This document shows positions 46,701 through 55,322 of a stretch of 64,000 nucleotides of DNA, piece after piece; the first letter of the stretch is position 1, and every line of letters starts with the position of its first letter. Origin of the DNA: DATGFK01 sp040007395 (lineage in GTDB: Bacteria > Chloroflexota > Anaerolineae > Aggregatilineales > UBA2796). The DNA is taken from positions 1 to 64,000 of the forward strand of contig JBDTVG010000195.1 of assembly GCA_040007395.1 (NCBI GenBank). Direction: 5' to 3'. The notes below the pieces were generated by a model, which was given only the letters and a program-made list of their open reading frames with translations, ran no database searches and was not told the origin of the DNA. Position numbers and translations under genes: made by a program.

Positions 46701-46739
46701 GCTATGTCGAAATATCCGGAGTAAGCTTTGATTAACCAT
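43710..46739 (-). CDS. Secreted SBBP-repeat beta-propeller protein with FG-GAP-type C-terminus
   Basis: 1009 residues. A signal segment (about 10-30), then a DUF7948-like domain (FIANAGQLDSSVRFEVRS...GHLFFTPQGVTLAL; about 65-295), then seven SBBP repeats (YSTYLGGS...GIAVDSSGSAYVTG...FPTT-GAFQT...DAFVVKLNAAGS; about 300-760), enough for one seven-bladed propeller. The C-terminal about 245 residues are FG-GAP/VCBS-like repeats (VGVYRPSTGQFFLTDSN, GDWDGDGKDGVGVWRPS). It is likely exported and surface-exposed; ligand unknown. The C-terminal module is shared with the protein at 17330-19654. Confidence 0.85.
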   Translation of the reverse strand: MVNQSLLRIFRHSTSIFILIAALIINAAPQQRLHAAPQSTSVSGGDSTTSTASTKSAQDAYGKLPTSFIANAGQLDSSVRFEVRSSAGHLFFTPQGVTLALTTGSKSPKPVDDRPIAQRHTPNTDNSLQTNVSVRVSFDGANPNAILGGADQQPGIANFFIGNDPAQWHTNVPTFAGVTYRDLYPGIDLTYNGHGGVLKGTYTVASGADPSLIRWHYDSATATRLDPTSGDLLIDAPNGLMLTEQVPEVWQHDVNGVQHPVTAHYTLSADDAAQFALGAYDPTLPLVIDPGLVYSTYLGGSDDDTGFGIAVDSSGSAYITGNTKSTNFPTTVGAFQTALGGFDDAFVVKLNAAGSGLVYSTYLGGSGSDDNGIEIAVDSSGSAYVTGSTNSADFPTTTGAFQTTFSGGFDDAFVVKLNAAGSGLVYGTYLGGSGDDNGAGIAVDGSSSVYVTGTTFSADFPTTIGAFQTTFGMSGVTDAFVVKLNAAGSGLAYGTYLGGIIDDNGNGIAVDSSGSAYVAGYTDSANFPTTTGAFQTIYSGGDDAFVVKLNAAGSSLVYSTYLGGSGSNDIGNGIAIDSSGSAYVTGYTDSADFPTTTGAFQTTFSGGFVDAFVVKLNAAGSGLVYSTYLGGSSSEYGAGIAVDNSGSAYVMGTAFSADFPTTIGAFQTVSDGGDDAFVVKLNAAGSSLVYSTYLGGSGSDNIGNGIAIDSSGSAYVTGGTFSTDFPTTVGAFQTTLSGGEDAFITKLDLIPLPNSSPKDTIGIFRPSTAAFYLRNSNTSGTADSVTALGIATDLPVVGDWNGDGVDTVGVYRPSTGQFFLTDSNTSGAPIVYSFVLGVSGDVPMAGDWDGDGKDGVGVWRPSNGLIYLKNGLTTGFADFQMVLGIPGDQPVAGDWNFDGKSSPGVYRPSSATFFLTDQVCNCNATGSYQATLGVAGDSPFAGDWNNDGKAGIGVFRPSNGLIYLKNSPTTGFADIQLVFGIANDKPVAGHWAVSPPIHQTPQLAPTFVP

Positions 46740-46784
46740 ATAATCTTTCTACGTAAGCGTATTACGATGTATTAAAACTGTAAG

Positions 46785-47396
46785 TTAAATTGAGGATTCT
46801 CTCTCAAGCCGCTCCGCACGGCGTTTAATCCCCAACATACTCTTTCGCATCATGATGATGTCCGTGAATTCAACCAACAATCCAAAGATGATCGTCGGTG
46901 ATAACCAGTGATACTTCATGCGTATCCGTGTAATGAGCCGCGTATGATTTTCATCGGTAGGATATAGGCCCCAAACCCAAGTGCTATCCCCAGCCTTATC
47001 ACCCCATAGCATCCACTGATTGCGTACAAAGTCCTTGACATACGTGCCTTGGTTGCCATCGGGACTCATCGGAATCACATCACCCGGTTTTAACTGCTGA
47101 AACTCCGGCAGAATGACTTCAGCACTTGGCTTGCCGAGATTGTCGAGCAAATCGATGCTATACCAGCCAGCACGGGTAACGCCCATTTGCATGATCCAGG
47201 GGAAAATATGCTCAGGCTGCGCTTGGATTGTCACGGCGCGTGTAGCGTTAAAGGTCGGTGATTTGATGACCTCATCGCCCGCCATCGAGCGATCAATTTC
47301 ACTCTCGGTGGCTCCCCAACGGACTTGCCGGGGACGGACGAAACGCAGGTAAATTGCACTTAGGACGGCAAGTAGCATAAGAAAATAGAGATACAT
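46785..47396 (-). CDS. SRPBCC-like membrane-anchored protein
   Basis: 203 residues. An N-terminal membrane helix (YLYFLMLLAVLSAIYLRFV) is followed by a START/SRPBCC-like region: ATRAVTIQAQPEHIFPWIMQMG, RAGWYSIDLLDN, and HTRLITRIRMKYHW. Members of this superfamily bind hydrophobic ligands in a helix-grip fold. No catalytic motif is seen. It lies 60 bp downstream of the CPBP protease gene on the same strand and may be co-transcribed. Confidence 0.72.
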   Translation of the reverse strand: MYLYFLMLLAVLSAIYLRFVRPRQVRWGATESEIDRSMAGDEVIKSPTFNATRAVTIQAQPEHIFPWIMQMGVTRAGWYSIDLLDNLGKPSAEVILPEFQQLKPGDVIPMSPDGNQGTYVKDFVRNQWMLWGDKAGDSTWVWGLYPTDENHTRLITRIRMKYHWLSPTIIFGLLVEFTDIIMMRKSMLGIKRRAERLERESSI

Positions 47397-47456
47397 AAAG
47401 TAATTATCCTTTCAAGTAAGACCCAAATTTGAGACTGGGAACACGAAGCTGAGGCA

Positions 47457-48347
47457 CTACGCTTTTCCTCGCGCAACCTTGTTCGTATCCCGATAGTTCG
47501 TCGTATGGGTCTGGACAGAGAGGACGGAATCCGCACTCACTCCGTTGGTTCTGCGGCGGAGCATGGCGACAATAATGGCAATGACCCACACGATAACAGC
47601 CATGCTCATCAAGGCTGCAATGGGTTCCTTTGCCATTGGCGAAGTGAGGAAGTCAAAACAACCATGCCAAAGGGCTACGACGAGGATGCTGGCATTAGCG
47701 TGGTTATACAGCCATGCTAGGAGAATCGATCCCATGATGATGCTGATGGCAAACCCAACGAACCCACCAATGCCCATCGCCATAAAAGGTTCATGGTAAA
47801 AGAATTGAGGCAGGTGCCATAGCGCCCAGAATACGCCGAGGATTAAGGCACTGGTCAGCAACCCGAAACGCTGCTGTAACTGGGGAAGCGCAAAACCACG
47901 CCAACCGATTTCTTCACCAAAGCCAAAGGTAGCAAGCCACAGGAGAAAAGCCGCTGGGATGCCGATAATGCCCAGATAGTTTACCTTCGCGAATAGGGCG
48001 AAGTCGGGCCACTTGCCCGTCGCAACAAAACTTATCAGCATCGCCATGAGGAATAGGATCAATGGTGAAAGGCAACCGATGATCAGCCAGAGCCAGCCAA
48101 CACGCCAGCGCGTGATTCTTGACCAGAGATCGACCAATCCGCTTCGCCCGTGCATAACGGCAGTCACGATCACAGACGCAATCAACGGGCCAAATGCAAT
48201 CAGGTAGTGAATACCTTCAGGGACTTCCAGCCAGCCATTCCTCCGGGCAATGAGTAGTCCTCCCAATGACCATGAGATCCCGTAAGCCAGTAGAAAAAAG
48301 GTTATAAGCGGGTGCTGCTTAATCCAACGTTGAATATTTTCCAACAC
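47457..48347 (-). CDS. CPBP family intramembrane metalloprotease
   Basis: 296 residues with about eight hydrophobic helices. Motif 1 EEIGWRGFALPQLQQ and motif 2 FWALWHLPQFF are those of the CAAX/ABI (CPBP) protease family, and later WHGCFDFL fits the third motif. In bacteria, members are involved in bacteriocin immunity or processing and membrane-protein turnover; the substrate here is unknown. A broken relative lies at 51310. Confidence 0.85.
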   Translation of the reverse strand: MLENIQRWIKQHPLITFFLLAYGISWSLGGLLIARRNGWLEVPEGIHYLIAFGPLIASVIVTAVMHGRSGLVDLWSRITRWRVGWLWLIIGCLSPLILFLMAMLISFVATGKWPDFALFAKVNYLGIIGIPAAFLLWLATFGFGEEIGWRGFALPQLQQRFGLLTSALILGVFWALWHLPQFFYHEPFMAMGIGGFVGFAISIIMGSILLAWLYNHANASILVVALWHGCFDFLTSPMAKEPIAALMSMAVIVWVIAIIVAMLRRRTNGVSADSVLSVQTHTTNYRDTNKVARGKA

Positions 48348-48428
48348 ATTTTTACGCTGCTCCTTGAAGATTTATTGGCACTAAAAACGCTGTCGTGAGT
48401 GGCTCGCTATAGTGGGATGTTTAGTGCG

Positions 48429-48842
48429 CTAGCGGCGAAAGTGTTGTTTAACGGCTGCCACGATTTGACCATCGGTCATTTTGTCGGCGGCTTCAGTAGC
48501 TACGATATGCCGACTGGAGTCATGCTCCTCAAGGCGTTTGTGAAGCTCGCCCTTTGCCTCGCCAGGACCAAGAATCAGAATGGAGTCGGCAGTCTGGAGT
48601 AAAGCGATGACATCATCATAATATTTGTCAAGCTCGTCATCAAAGCGCCTGTCGCGCCTGTTCTCTGAGGAATCATCATGTCCCTCTGGATTCTGAGAAT
48701 GGGAAGCACCAGAATAACGCACATGCTTCTCAATGTTCGACGTTACTCGCTTGGTAGATTCTCCCTGGTCTAGGAGAGTCACGATAACCGCTTGTCGGTG
48801 GTCAATCCATAGACCCACTTCGCTTTTAATGGTGCTTTTCAT
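48429..48842 (-). CDS. eRF1-like (BaeRF-type) small protein
   Basis: 137 residues: GLWIDHRQAVIVTL at the N-terminus, a charged variable middle rich in S, D and R, then ILILGPGEAKGELHKRLEE and IVATEAADKMTDGQIVAAVKQHF. The GPGEAK segment and flanking strands resemble the third domain of archaeal/eukaryotic release factor 1, as in stand-alone bacterial 'host attachment/eRF1' proteins. The role is unknown, possibly ribosome- or stress-linked. Confidence 0.65.
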   Translation of the reverse strand: MKSTIKSEVGLWIDHRQAVIVTLLDQGESTKRVTSNIEKHVRYSGASHSQNPEGHDDSSENRRDRRFDDELDKYYDDVIALLQTADSILILGPGEAKGELHKRLEEHDSSRHIVATEAADKMTDGQIVAAVKQHFRR

Positions 48843-48941
48843 AGATTACTCCTCGGTTTCATCAAGACCGTGTAATCGTTCAGATGGTGGGAGGGTTGGC
48901 TTTCCAAGGCTTATTGCAACGGTGAGCCTCGGAACAATATT

Positions 48942-49217
48942 CTAATTAGTGCTGGAAGCCGGGGTTCTTAACGGATGCCAGGCCACAGCGCGACCTTCGT
49001 AATCTGGAAACAAATTATCAGCACTCAATTCGCGAACAATCTTTTCTCCGCTGGCTCCCATTGATTTAGGTTCAGCACCCGCAAGTTCATATTGCCCTGT
49101 CACAGGTACAGTCTGACCACTTTGGTACACCACGCTCATAGAGTCGTTCGGTAAAGAAAATCCCGTTTTATGCGGAGCTAGCCTGCGGGTGGCTACTGGT
49201 AAAAACAATCTTGACAT
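48942..49217 (-). CDS. Small hypothetical protein (YjzC-like pattern)
   Basis: 91 residues. The central part YQSGQTVPVTGQYELAG followed by a short gap and VRELSADNLFPDYEGRAVAWHPL recalls small YjzC-like proteins (SGQ-x-P-x-x-G-x-Y start, PF-x-x-P-x-x-W end), though the usual cysteines are absent. It follows the eRF1-like gene on the upstream side, on the same strand. Low certainty about function. Confidence 0.55.
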   Translation of the reverse strand: MSRLFLPVATRRLAPHKTGFSLPNDSMSVVYQSGQTVPVTGQYELAGAEPKSMGASGEKIVRELSADNLFPDYEGRAVAWHPLRTPASSTN

Positions 49218-49476
49218 TTTTTGCCTCTTTTGATAATCACCATCTAAATAGGGCGTGTTGACATTTGAAAGAAGGGTAAATCAGGACATGGTAGAGCGGA
49301 GATTTTTGGTAAGCACGGGAGGTTACCGAAAGCAGTGCTGGCACAATTCTCTCGACTAACACCATCTAACACGAGATAAACTTTACCTACTTTAATTGTC
49401 AGGCTATTGGAGGAGGATGACTAGTGCTATACAACCTAAAAATCGACGACATTTGTCACGAACAACGCATAGGCTG

Positions 49477-50985
49477 TCAAGGCTGACGAGTTTCAAAAAG
49501 CACTTCAGGATAATGTTTTGACAATCCGTCAAGCAGTGCTGCTGGTCGCCCTTCCAAATGTTGGTCAAAGAACGCCACCGAGTAAGCGTTCACGATGTCA
49601 AACCCTCGCTGTGCATCAATCGGCCCAGCAATACCCAACTGGGGTGTCAGCGGAGAAAAGTACGGAGCATCGGTAAAGTTGACATGGAACATACCGGGCA
49701 CTTGCACATAGTAACCCTCTCCCGGCAGGCTCTTCTCGAACACCGCCCGCATCGTCGTCAGGGTTTGGGTGATATCTGCCTCTGACCAACCGCCGGACCG
49801 CTGTCTTTCGAGTCGCATCATGTCAGCATCTCTGGTAATCCACAGACTCGGTTGCTGCAATCCAGCCTGCACGACATCGGCAGGCATCGCAGCGTCCATC
49901 ATCAGACAAGCTTGCAGACGTGGATCCATGTGACAAGCTTCACTGGCAACCATAGCGCCCAATGAAATCCCAAAAGTACCAACGTGTTGCAGATCTAACC
50001 GTCCAGCCAGAATACCATTCGGGTCAGTTTTATCCAGAGCAGTGAGCTGGTCGAGGGTGAAGCTAACATCTTGCGCGAAATACGGGATGATACCATTCTT
50101 GAGCGCTTGGCCGTTCAGCATTGGAGCCTTTTCGGCTGGACTCAGGCTCTGTTGGATGAAAGGTTGCATTTGGTCTCTTGTCAATCCGGTTAGCTGGTGT
50201 CCATCGGGGAAAACTACCAATGCTGACGCATACGGCTGGTCGAGGGCTGCAACAATGTAGCCATGCGAGACCAGCTCCTCGATCTGGAAAGTGTTCGACT
50301 GGCGAAAGCCATTTAACCCGGTCAAGAAAATCAACACTGGGTAGATCGACTTATCAGTTGTCATCGGTATAGAGGAGGTGGCATTTGTAGTGACGTATTT
50401 GAAATGCCTGAAGGCGAACTCCGGCAAATGGAATAGTCGTGCCAACACTGGCGCAACACTATCGGCATCCTGCATGTAGGGAGCACGTGGGGATGATGTG
50501 TCTCCTTTGGCTGGATACCAGACCTGCATCCTCAGCTCGCGATAGGCATTCGAATCGGCGCTGAAGATCTCGTGACGACTTGTATCCACCCAATGATAGG
50601 TTACAGTACCGATTTGGTATGACCCATTTGGACGCGGAAAGCGGAATACGGGGAGCACCGTCGGCAGAGCGATGGAGACGGCGAGTCCGAGTATGCCTAC
50701 GCCAACTGACAGTCCAATAGCAAAGCGATTGTTCAGTATCTGCTGGAGGATACCGCCCACTGGCGCGAAGTTCTGGAGTAGCCCGACCAACAAGAACACC
50801 CCAGTCAACGCATAGGCTGGGATCATCTGCCAGCGTGGACCTTCAGCTAGTACCTGTACACCGGCGATTAGTACAGCGATTAGTGCTAAATAACCTCTCC
50901 ACTGTATCGTGTGACGTTGCAAGATCACTAAAATACAAAATGTCAGTAGATTAGCAAGGGATAACAGGATTTCGAGGGGTCTCAA
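49477..50985 (-). CDS. Alpha/beta hydrolase, PAF-acetylhydrolase-like, with N-terminal membrane domain
   Basis: 502 residues. Four or so hydrophobic helices (about 1-115) anchor a PAF-AH-type hydrolase: RELRMQVWYPA, FLTGLNGFRQSNTFQIEELVSHGYIV, nucleophile S341 in FGISLGA (a G-x-S-x-G variant), D364 in MMDAAMP and H434 in MFHVNF. The family hydrolyses short or oxidised acyl chains of phospholipids. The active site would face one side of the membrane; which side is not resolved. It stands alone. Confidence 0.82.
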   Translation of the reverse strand: MRPLEILLSLANLLTFCILVILQRHTIQWRGYLALIAVLIAGVQVLAEGPRWQMIPAYALTGVFLLVGLLQNFAPVGGILQQILNNRFAIGLSVGVGILGLAVSIALPTVLPVFRFPRPNGSYQIGTVTYHWVDTSRHEIFSADSNAYRELRMQVWYPAKGDTSSPRAPYMQDADSVAPVLARLFHLPEFAFRHFKYVTTNATSSIPMTTDKSIYPVLIFLTGLNGFRQSNTFQIEELVSHGYIVAALDQPYASALVVFPDGHQLTGLTRDQMQPFIQQSLSPAEKAPMLNGQALKNGIIPYFAQDVSFTLDQLTALDKTDPNGILAGRLDLQHVGTFGISLGAMVASEACHMDPRLQACLMMDAAMPADVVQAGLQQPSLWITRDADMMRLERQRSGGWSEADITQTLTTMRAVFEKSLPGEGYYVQVPGMFHVNFTDAPYFSPLTPQLGIAGPIDAQRGFDIVNAYSVAFFDQHLEGRPAALLDGLSKHYPEVLFETRQP

Positions 50986-51309
50986 CTTTTTGCCTCGTTA
51001 GTCGATAAAATACCGAATGTTTTCACAAGTTATTCGGCTATGACTGCATCAGCAAAGCTGCCTATGAATATATCCTGTATTGGCTGTAGTTATGTTTATC
51101 GTAGCATGTTGTCATTGTTATTGCGACTTACTAGCCTGAGCGAACCCATTTTTTGATGGAGTACAGGTTCTACGAATTCAAAGAAGTAGTGCTCAAGAAG
51201 ACATTACATTCAAAAATTCGAGCGATGGGTTTGCCGCACCTTGTTCTTCCAAGCGAAGCGTAGTGATTGATGCTCAAGCCAGCTGGCGTTAGTAAGGCCT
51301 ATCACATAT
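50986..51309. other. Gene-free stretch
   Basis: No frame of credible length and no repeat. It lies upstream of the hydrolase gene start, so its left part must contain that promoter; I cannot point to specific boxes. Confidence 0.4.
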
Positions 51310-51975
51310 TTACACACGATTCTTGGCGGTACCCTTCCTCCAGACAATGATGATAACGGCTACCAAGGCCAAGAGCGAGCTTGCGATACGCGGATCGAAG
51401 TATGAACCGTTGACCGGAAACAGTTGCCAGGTGACGTTGATCATCATATGGAAGAGTGCCGCAGCAAAGACACTCTTACCAGTGTTGTTGTAGAGCCAGA
51501 CGATGATCACGCGCTGCGCCAGGGTGCCGAGCGACCACCAAGGATCCACGCCGCCGAACGGTTAGCCTGCACCAATGGCACGTAGTGCCAGACTGCCCAA
51601 ACCGATCCAAGGATAAGGCTTGCTTGGAGCGCACCCCAGCGATCCTGCATCGGGTCGATGGCGTAGCCAGACCAGCCCAGTTCCTCGCCTAAAGCGCCGA
51701 TAAAGAACATCACACTCAGCATCAGCGTCGGCAGAAGCGCGATTTGTGGGGCTGGAACTGGCGTTCCGGTCAGGCGCATGATGCCAAATAACACCAGGCT
51801 CACCACCGGCATCAGCAGCAAGACTGGCAGGTTACCAGACTTTCGCTTTGATCCGCTTAAAATCGAACGATCGCTTCAGCAACGCGATTACGCCCACCAT
51901 CTTGTTTTCTTGGTAAACAAGAATCGCGGCGGCTATCATCGGACAAAAGGCCGCGAGCGCAGCAACTGGCAGGAT
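51310..51975 (-). pseudogene. CPBP metalloprotease, frameshifted and 5'-truncated
   Basis: Pieces in three frames: AAFCPMIAAAILVYQENKMV...LKRSFDFKRIKAKVW then a stop; LLMPVVSLVLFGIMRLTG...FFIGALGEELGWSGYAIDPMQDRWGA...VWAVWHYVPL; and WWSLGTLAQRVIIVWLYNNTGKSV. The motifs EELGWSG and WAVWH remain, but frameshifts near 51838 and 51540 break the gene, and its 5' end is replaced by an IS5 fragment. Confidence 0.8.
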
Positions 51976-52165
51976 GCAGGCAAAAAAGTCAAAGGGCGCA
52001 AACGTCATATTCTGGTCGGTGCGATGGGCAACCTGCTGCATGTGGTGGTGCATCCGGCTGCCATTCAAGACCGCGATGGTGCTAAATTGCTGCTCTAGGA
52101 TGCCCCACCAGCCCTCTGGCAGCGGCTCGAACGGATTTGGATCGACGGTGAGCAAAAGGCGCTGG
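51970..52165 (+). pseudogene. IS5-type transposase internal fragment
   Basis: AGKKVKGRKRHILVGAMGNLLHVVVHPAAIQDRDGAKLLL (in part: KKVKGRKRHILV, AAIQDRDGAKLLL), then a stop and DAPPALWQRLERIWIDG. This is the central DDE region without either end. It truncates the CPBP pseudogene. Confidence 0.75.
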
Positions 52166-52483
52166 CGAAAGTTGGCTTTCTGGGGATCGGGATTAGCATC
52201 GGCTGTGGTCGTCCCAGAGGCTTTACTGTAAAAGGCGGCGGTATCGTGATCGCAGCCACCATAGACGATCTGAGTCGCTAACCCAGTGAACAGCGCCTGT
52301 GTCCCTTCTGTGCCGTAGATTAAATGAAACTAGCCCTTCGTCTGTACGCCGACGATGTCGAGGCGGTTGTCGCGTTGGAAAAATCGAACAAAGCCAGATC
52401 GTTGCGAACACTACACAATAAGCGACTCTCCACCAGTTTTGCTTGAAATTCCCGAAAAATCCATTTCCAAAATCTGCAAATGC
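52166..52483. other. Gene-free stretch upstream of the TetR operon
   Basis: No product recognised; the minus-strand frame at 52223-52495 has no family resemblance and runs into the TetR promoter. Probably debris left by the IS event. Confidence 0.4.
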
Positions 52484-52551
52484 TTGACATCTCAACGCAT
52501 TTATTATATTCTCTAGACTGACTAGTCAGTCTAGACTATCCGGTCAGTCTA
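52484..52551 (+). promoter_or_regulatory. Promoter and tandem palindromic TetR operators
   Basis: TTGACA (52484-52489) and TATATT (52505-52510) with a 15-bp spacer. A perfect 24-bp palindrome follows (52512-52535, half-site TCTAGACTGACT), and then a second imperfect one, TAGACTATCCGGTCAGTCTA (52532-52551). Both share TAGACTGAC-type half-sites and cover the expected transcript start, so the TetR protein encoded 15 bp downstream probably represses its own operon here. Confidence 0.7.
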
Positions 52552-52566
52552 TGAAAGAACAACTCA

Positions 52567-53166
52567 ATGCCCAACGATCCCAAAGACGCGCGTCGGCAGG
52601 AGATTATCGCGGCTGCCTTGAAAGCCTTTACCGAGAAAGGGTATGACAAAACCAGCATGGACGATATTGTGCGGGTCAGTGGGTTAAGCAAAGGCACGTT
52701 GTATTGGTACTTTGACAACAAACAAGCCTTGTTCGCCGCGGTTGCGAAAATGGTCTTCGATCAGTTCGTTATTGGGGCGGACGCTGTGTTAGGTAACCTA
52801 AAAGACCTTCCGCCCTCGGAGAAATTGCAGCAGGTGATGCTCATGTCGGGCATGGCAGCTATGCAGGATAGGCAGTTTGTCCATTTCTACATGGACATTT
52901 TTGTTCAAGCTTGGCAGCAGGATGTGGTGCGGCAAGTCTCTAAGGAAGCCTATTCCAAATACATCGATTTGTTTGCCGCCATCTTACAGGAAGGTATCGA
53001 TAAAGGAGATTTCCGAGCGATGGATGTCAATGCGATGGCTCGTGCCATTACGGGTTCTCTGGACGGCATGATGGCTCAATTGCTGTTTGGCCCAGATGGC
53101 GACCTTGAAGCGCCAATTCAAGCGCTTATCGAAACGCTCGTGCGCGGCTTGGTGAAAGGGAATTAA
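52567..53166 (+). CDS. TetR/AcrR family transcriptional regulator
   Basis: 199 residues. N-terminal HTH: RQEIIAAALKAFTEKGYDKTSMDDIVRVSGLSKGTLYWYFDNKQALF (in part: FTEKGYDKTSMDDI, SGLSKGTLYWYF), followed by an all-helical ligand-binding domain of typical length. It heads an operon with the ABC exporter and very likely responds to a compound the exporter removes, comparable to CecR (YbiH), which controls ybhGFSR in E. coli. Confidence 0.9.
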   Translation: MPNDPKDARRQEIIAAALKAFTEKGYDKTSMDDIVRVSGLSKGTLYWYFDNKQALFAAVAKMVFDQFVIGADAVLGNLKDLPPSEKLQQVMLMSGMAAMQDRQFVHFYMDIFVQAWQQDVVRQVSKEAYSKYIDLFAAILQEGIDKGDFRAMDVNAMARAITGSLDGMMAQLLFGPDGDLEAPIQALIETLVRGLVKGN

Positions 53167-53167
53167 T

Positions 53168-54175
53168 GTGAATGCGGAAATGGTTATTCGCCTGGATCAC
53201 GTATCGCGGCGCTTTGGACACAAACTTGCCCTGGATAACGTCAGCCTCCAGATTGGACAGGGAGACTTGTTCGGGGTCATTGGCCCAGATGGCAGCGGCA
53301 AAACAACCTTACTCCGACTGATAGCTGCTGTGCTAGACCCTACAACAGCCGACAGACTAAGCTGGCGTGAACAGGTTCTCGAAAAGGTTCATCCCCCTGT
53401 CGGTCATATCATCGTCAGCGGCTGCGATACCGTCACGCAACCGGAGACAATCAAAGCACATCTCGGCTACATGCCGCAGCATTTCGGTCTTTACGATGAC
53501 CTGTCTGTGGATGAGAACTTGACCTTTACAGCAACTGTCTTTGGGATCAATGGGGCCGTTCGGCGGAACAGGATAGCAGAACTCTTGGCATTTACGGGTC
53601 TGGAAGGGTTTCGTTCGCGCCGAGCGCGGCTGCTGTCTGGCGGCATGAAGAAAAAGTTGGCACTGGCCTGCGCTATTCTGCATCGACCACCGCTGCTGCT
53701 CCTAGACGAGCCGACCACCGGGGTTGATCCGGTGACCCGCCGCGACTTCTGGGAACTATTGTCCAAGCTCCATGCGGAGGGCATCACTATCGTGGTCAGC
53801 ACGCCTTATATGGACGAGGCGGAACGCTGTAATCGCCTTGTGTTGCTGTTCCAGGGGCGTATTCTGACAGCAGGTAGCCCATCGGAAATCAAAGCCAGCG
53901 TGCCGGGGCAGGTGCTGTCTGTACAGGGAACCGACTTCCGCGCCGCTGCGCAAGCCCTCAAAAGCGTCGAAGGCATCCGCGACATGCAACCCTACGGGGA
54001 CAGCCTGACGCTCATCGTTGATGGCGAAATATCGACAGTGCAGCGCACCGCGCGCGACTTATTGAAGGCCCAAAACGTTCCCTTCCAAGACATTCAGCCA
54101 ATCCCGATTCGCATGGAGGAAGCGTTTATTTATTTGACTGGGGAAGAACGTCACCGGATAGAAGGAACACAGTAA
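53168..54175 (+). CDS. ABC transporter ATP-binding protein (YbhF-like half)
   Basis: 335 residues from a GTG one base after the TetR stop; an ATG 12 bp later is in frame. Walker A GPDGSGKTT (39-47), Q-loop GYMPQHFGLYDDLS, signature LLSGGMKKKLALA and Walker B LLLLDEPTTGVDP are all intact. About 15-20 extra residues (RLSWREQVLEKVHPPVGH) sit between Walker A and the Q-loop compared with the partner ATPase. E. coli YbhF has two such ATPases fused; here they are separate genes of one operon. Confidence 0.9.
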   Translation: MNAEMVIRLDHVSRRFGHKLALDNVSLQIGQGDLFGVIGPDGSGKTTLLRLIAAVLDPTTADRLSWREQVLEKVHPPVGHIIVSGCDTVTQPETIKAHLGYMPQHFGLYDDLSVDENLTFTATVFGINGAVRRNRIAELLAFTGLEGFRSRRARLLSGGMKKKLALACAILHRPPLLLLDEPTTGVDPVTRRDFWELLSKLHAEGITIVVSTPYMDEAERCNRLVLLFQGRILTAGSPSEIKASVPGQVLSVQGTDFRAAAQALKSVEGIRDMQPYGDSLTLIVDGEISTVQRTARDLLKAQNVPFQDIQPIPIRMEEAFIYLTGEERHRIEGTQ

Positions 54176-54176
54176 C

Positions 54177-55322
54177 ATGAAAATGCAGCACCTTTGGGCA
54201 GTTACCCGCAATGAGTTCTATCACATCACCCGCGATCCGGGGACGCTGGCCTTAATGACCGTTGGCCCGCTTCTTTTGATGATAATGCTCGTTTACGCCC
54301 TTACCGCCGATGTCAAGAATGTACCCATTGCCGTGGTTAACCTTGCTGCTAATTCCGCATCCAACGGGTTAATTCAGCAAGTCCAGGCGAATGGGGTTGT
54401 CAAAGTCACCCAGACGTTAGCCGAAGTCCAAGCGGCTACTCCCTTGCTAGAGCGTGGTGAGATTAGAGCGGTTCTGGTCATTCCCAATGGTTATGGTAAT
54501 CCATTGAACTTCGTAACCAGAAAGCTGCCGACCTTGCAAATCATCGTGGATGGCACAGAGCCGATGTCCGCCGAGCATGTTTTAGACGCCATTTATACGG
54601 CCAGCGAAGCCGACCTCCGTACCCTAGTAACTGATACCCTGTCCAAGATTCCCGGCATCGATGTATCCCAGTTCAACGACCCGGTAAAGATCGAGACTGA
54701 AACCCGCTACAACCCCACCTTGAGTAATGTGATCGATTTTTATCCTGGCCTGACCGCCGTTGTACTCTCTTTACCCGGTGTGGCACTGGCGCTGGCACTG
54801 GCCCGTGAAAAAGAACTCGGCACGCTGGAACAACTGGTTGCCATGCCTGTTGATAAGCTCTCACTCCTGCTCGGTAAGATTGCGCCCTACATGTTCTTTG
54901 GGATGGTAGATACCCTACTGCTGGTCGCCATCGGGCGGTTCGTGTACAACGTGCCATTCCAGGGCAATCTGCTCGGTTATGCGATCTTTTCATTCTTTTT
55001 CCTGTTTTCTAATATGGCGTTAGGTCTGCTTATTTCGGTGCTGCTGGGCAGCCAACAGTTGGCGATGGTCGTTGCCTTTCTCGTGTTCTTCTTTCCGAGC
55101 TTTTTCCTCTCTGGGGTATTTTTCCCTTTAAAGATAATGCCCGCCGTGGTGCAGCTTGAACTCCAATTCTTGCCAGTGACCCATTATGTGACGGTGAGTA
55201 AGGCCATGTACTTACAAGGCACGCCCCTGACCGACCTGTGGTTCGACTTTCTGGCGCTGCTGGTGGTCGGAGTGGGTATTCTGGGACTCTCGATGGTGCT
55301 GTTTAGAAAGAAGGTGGCCTGA
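54177..55322 (+). CDS. ABC-2 type permease (YbhS/YbhR-like), first
   Basis: 381 residues. One N-terminal helix, a large extracytoplasmic domain (about 50-185), and five C-terminal helices including FYPGLTAVVLSLPGVALALALAREKELGTLEQL (in part: AREKELGTLEQLVAMPV), the conserved coupling segment. It pairs with the next permease. One base separates it from the ATPase gene. Confidence 0.88.
   Translation: MKMQHLWAVTRNEFYHITRDPGTLALMTVGPLLLMIMLVYALTADVKNVPIAVVNLAANSASNGLIQQVQANGVVKVTQTLAEVQAATPLLERGEIRAVLVIPNGYGNPLNFVTRKLPTLQIIVDGTEPMSAEHVLDAIYTASEADLRTLVTDTLSKIPGIDVSQFNDPVKIETETRYNPTLSNVIDFYPGLTAVVLSLPGVALALALAREKELGTLEQLVAMPVDKLSLLLGKIAPYMFFGMVDTLLLVAIGRFVYNVPFQGNLLGYAIFSFFFLFSNMALGLLISVLLGSQQLAMVVAFLVFFFPSFFLSGVFFPLKIMPAVVQLELQFLPVTHYVTVSKAMYLQGTPLTDLWFDFLALLVVGVGILGLSMVLFRKKVA

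Noticed and set aside
52223..52495. 90-residue minus-strand frame before the TetR operon
   Set aside because: No family pattern, and it would overlap the TetR promoter; taken as chance.
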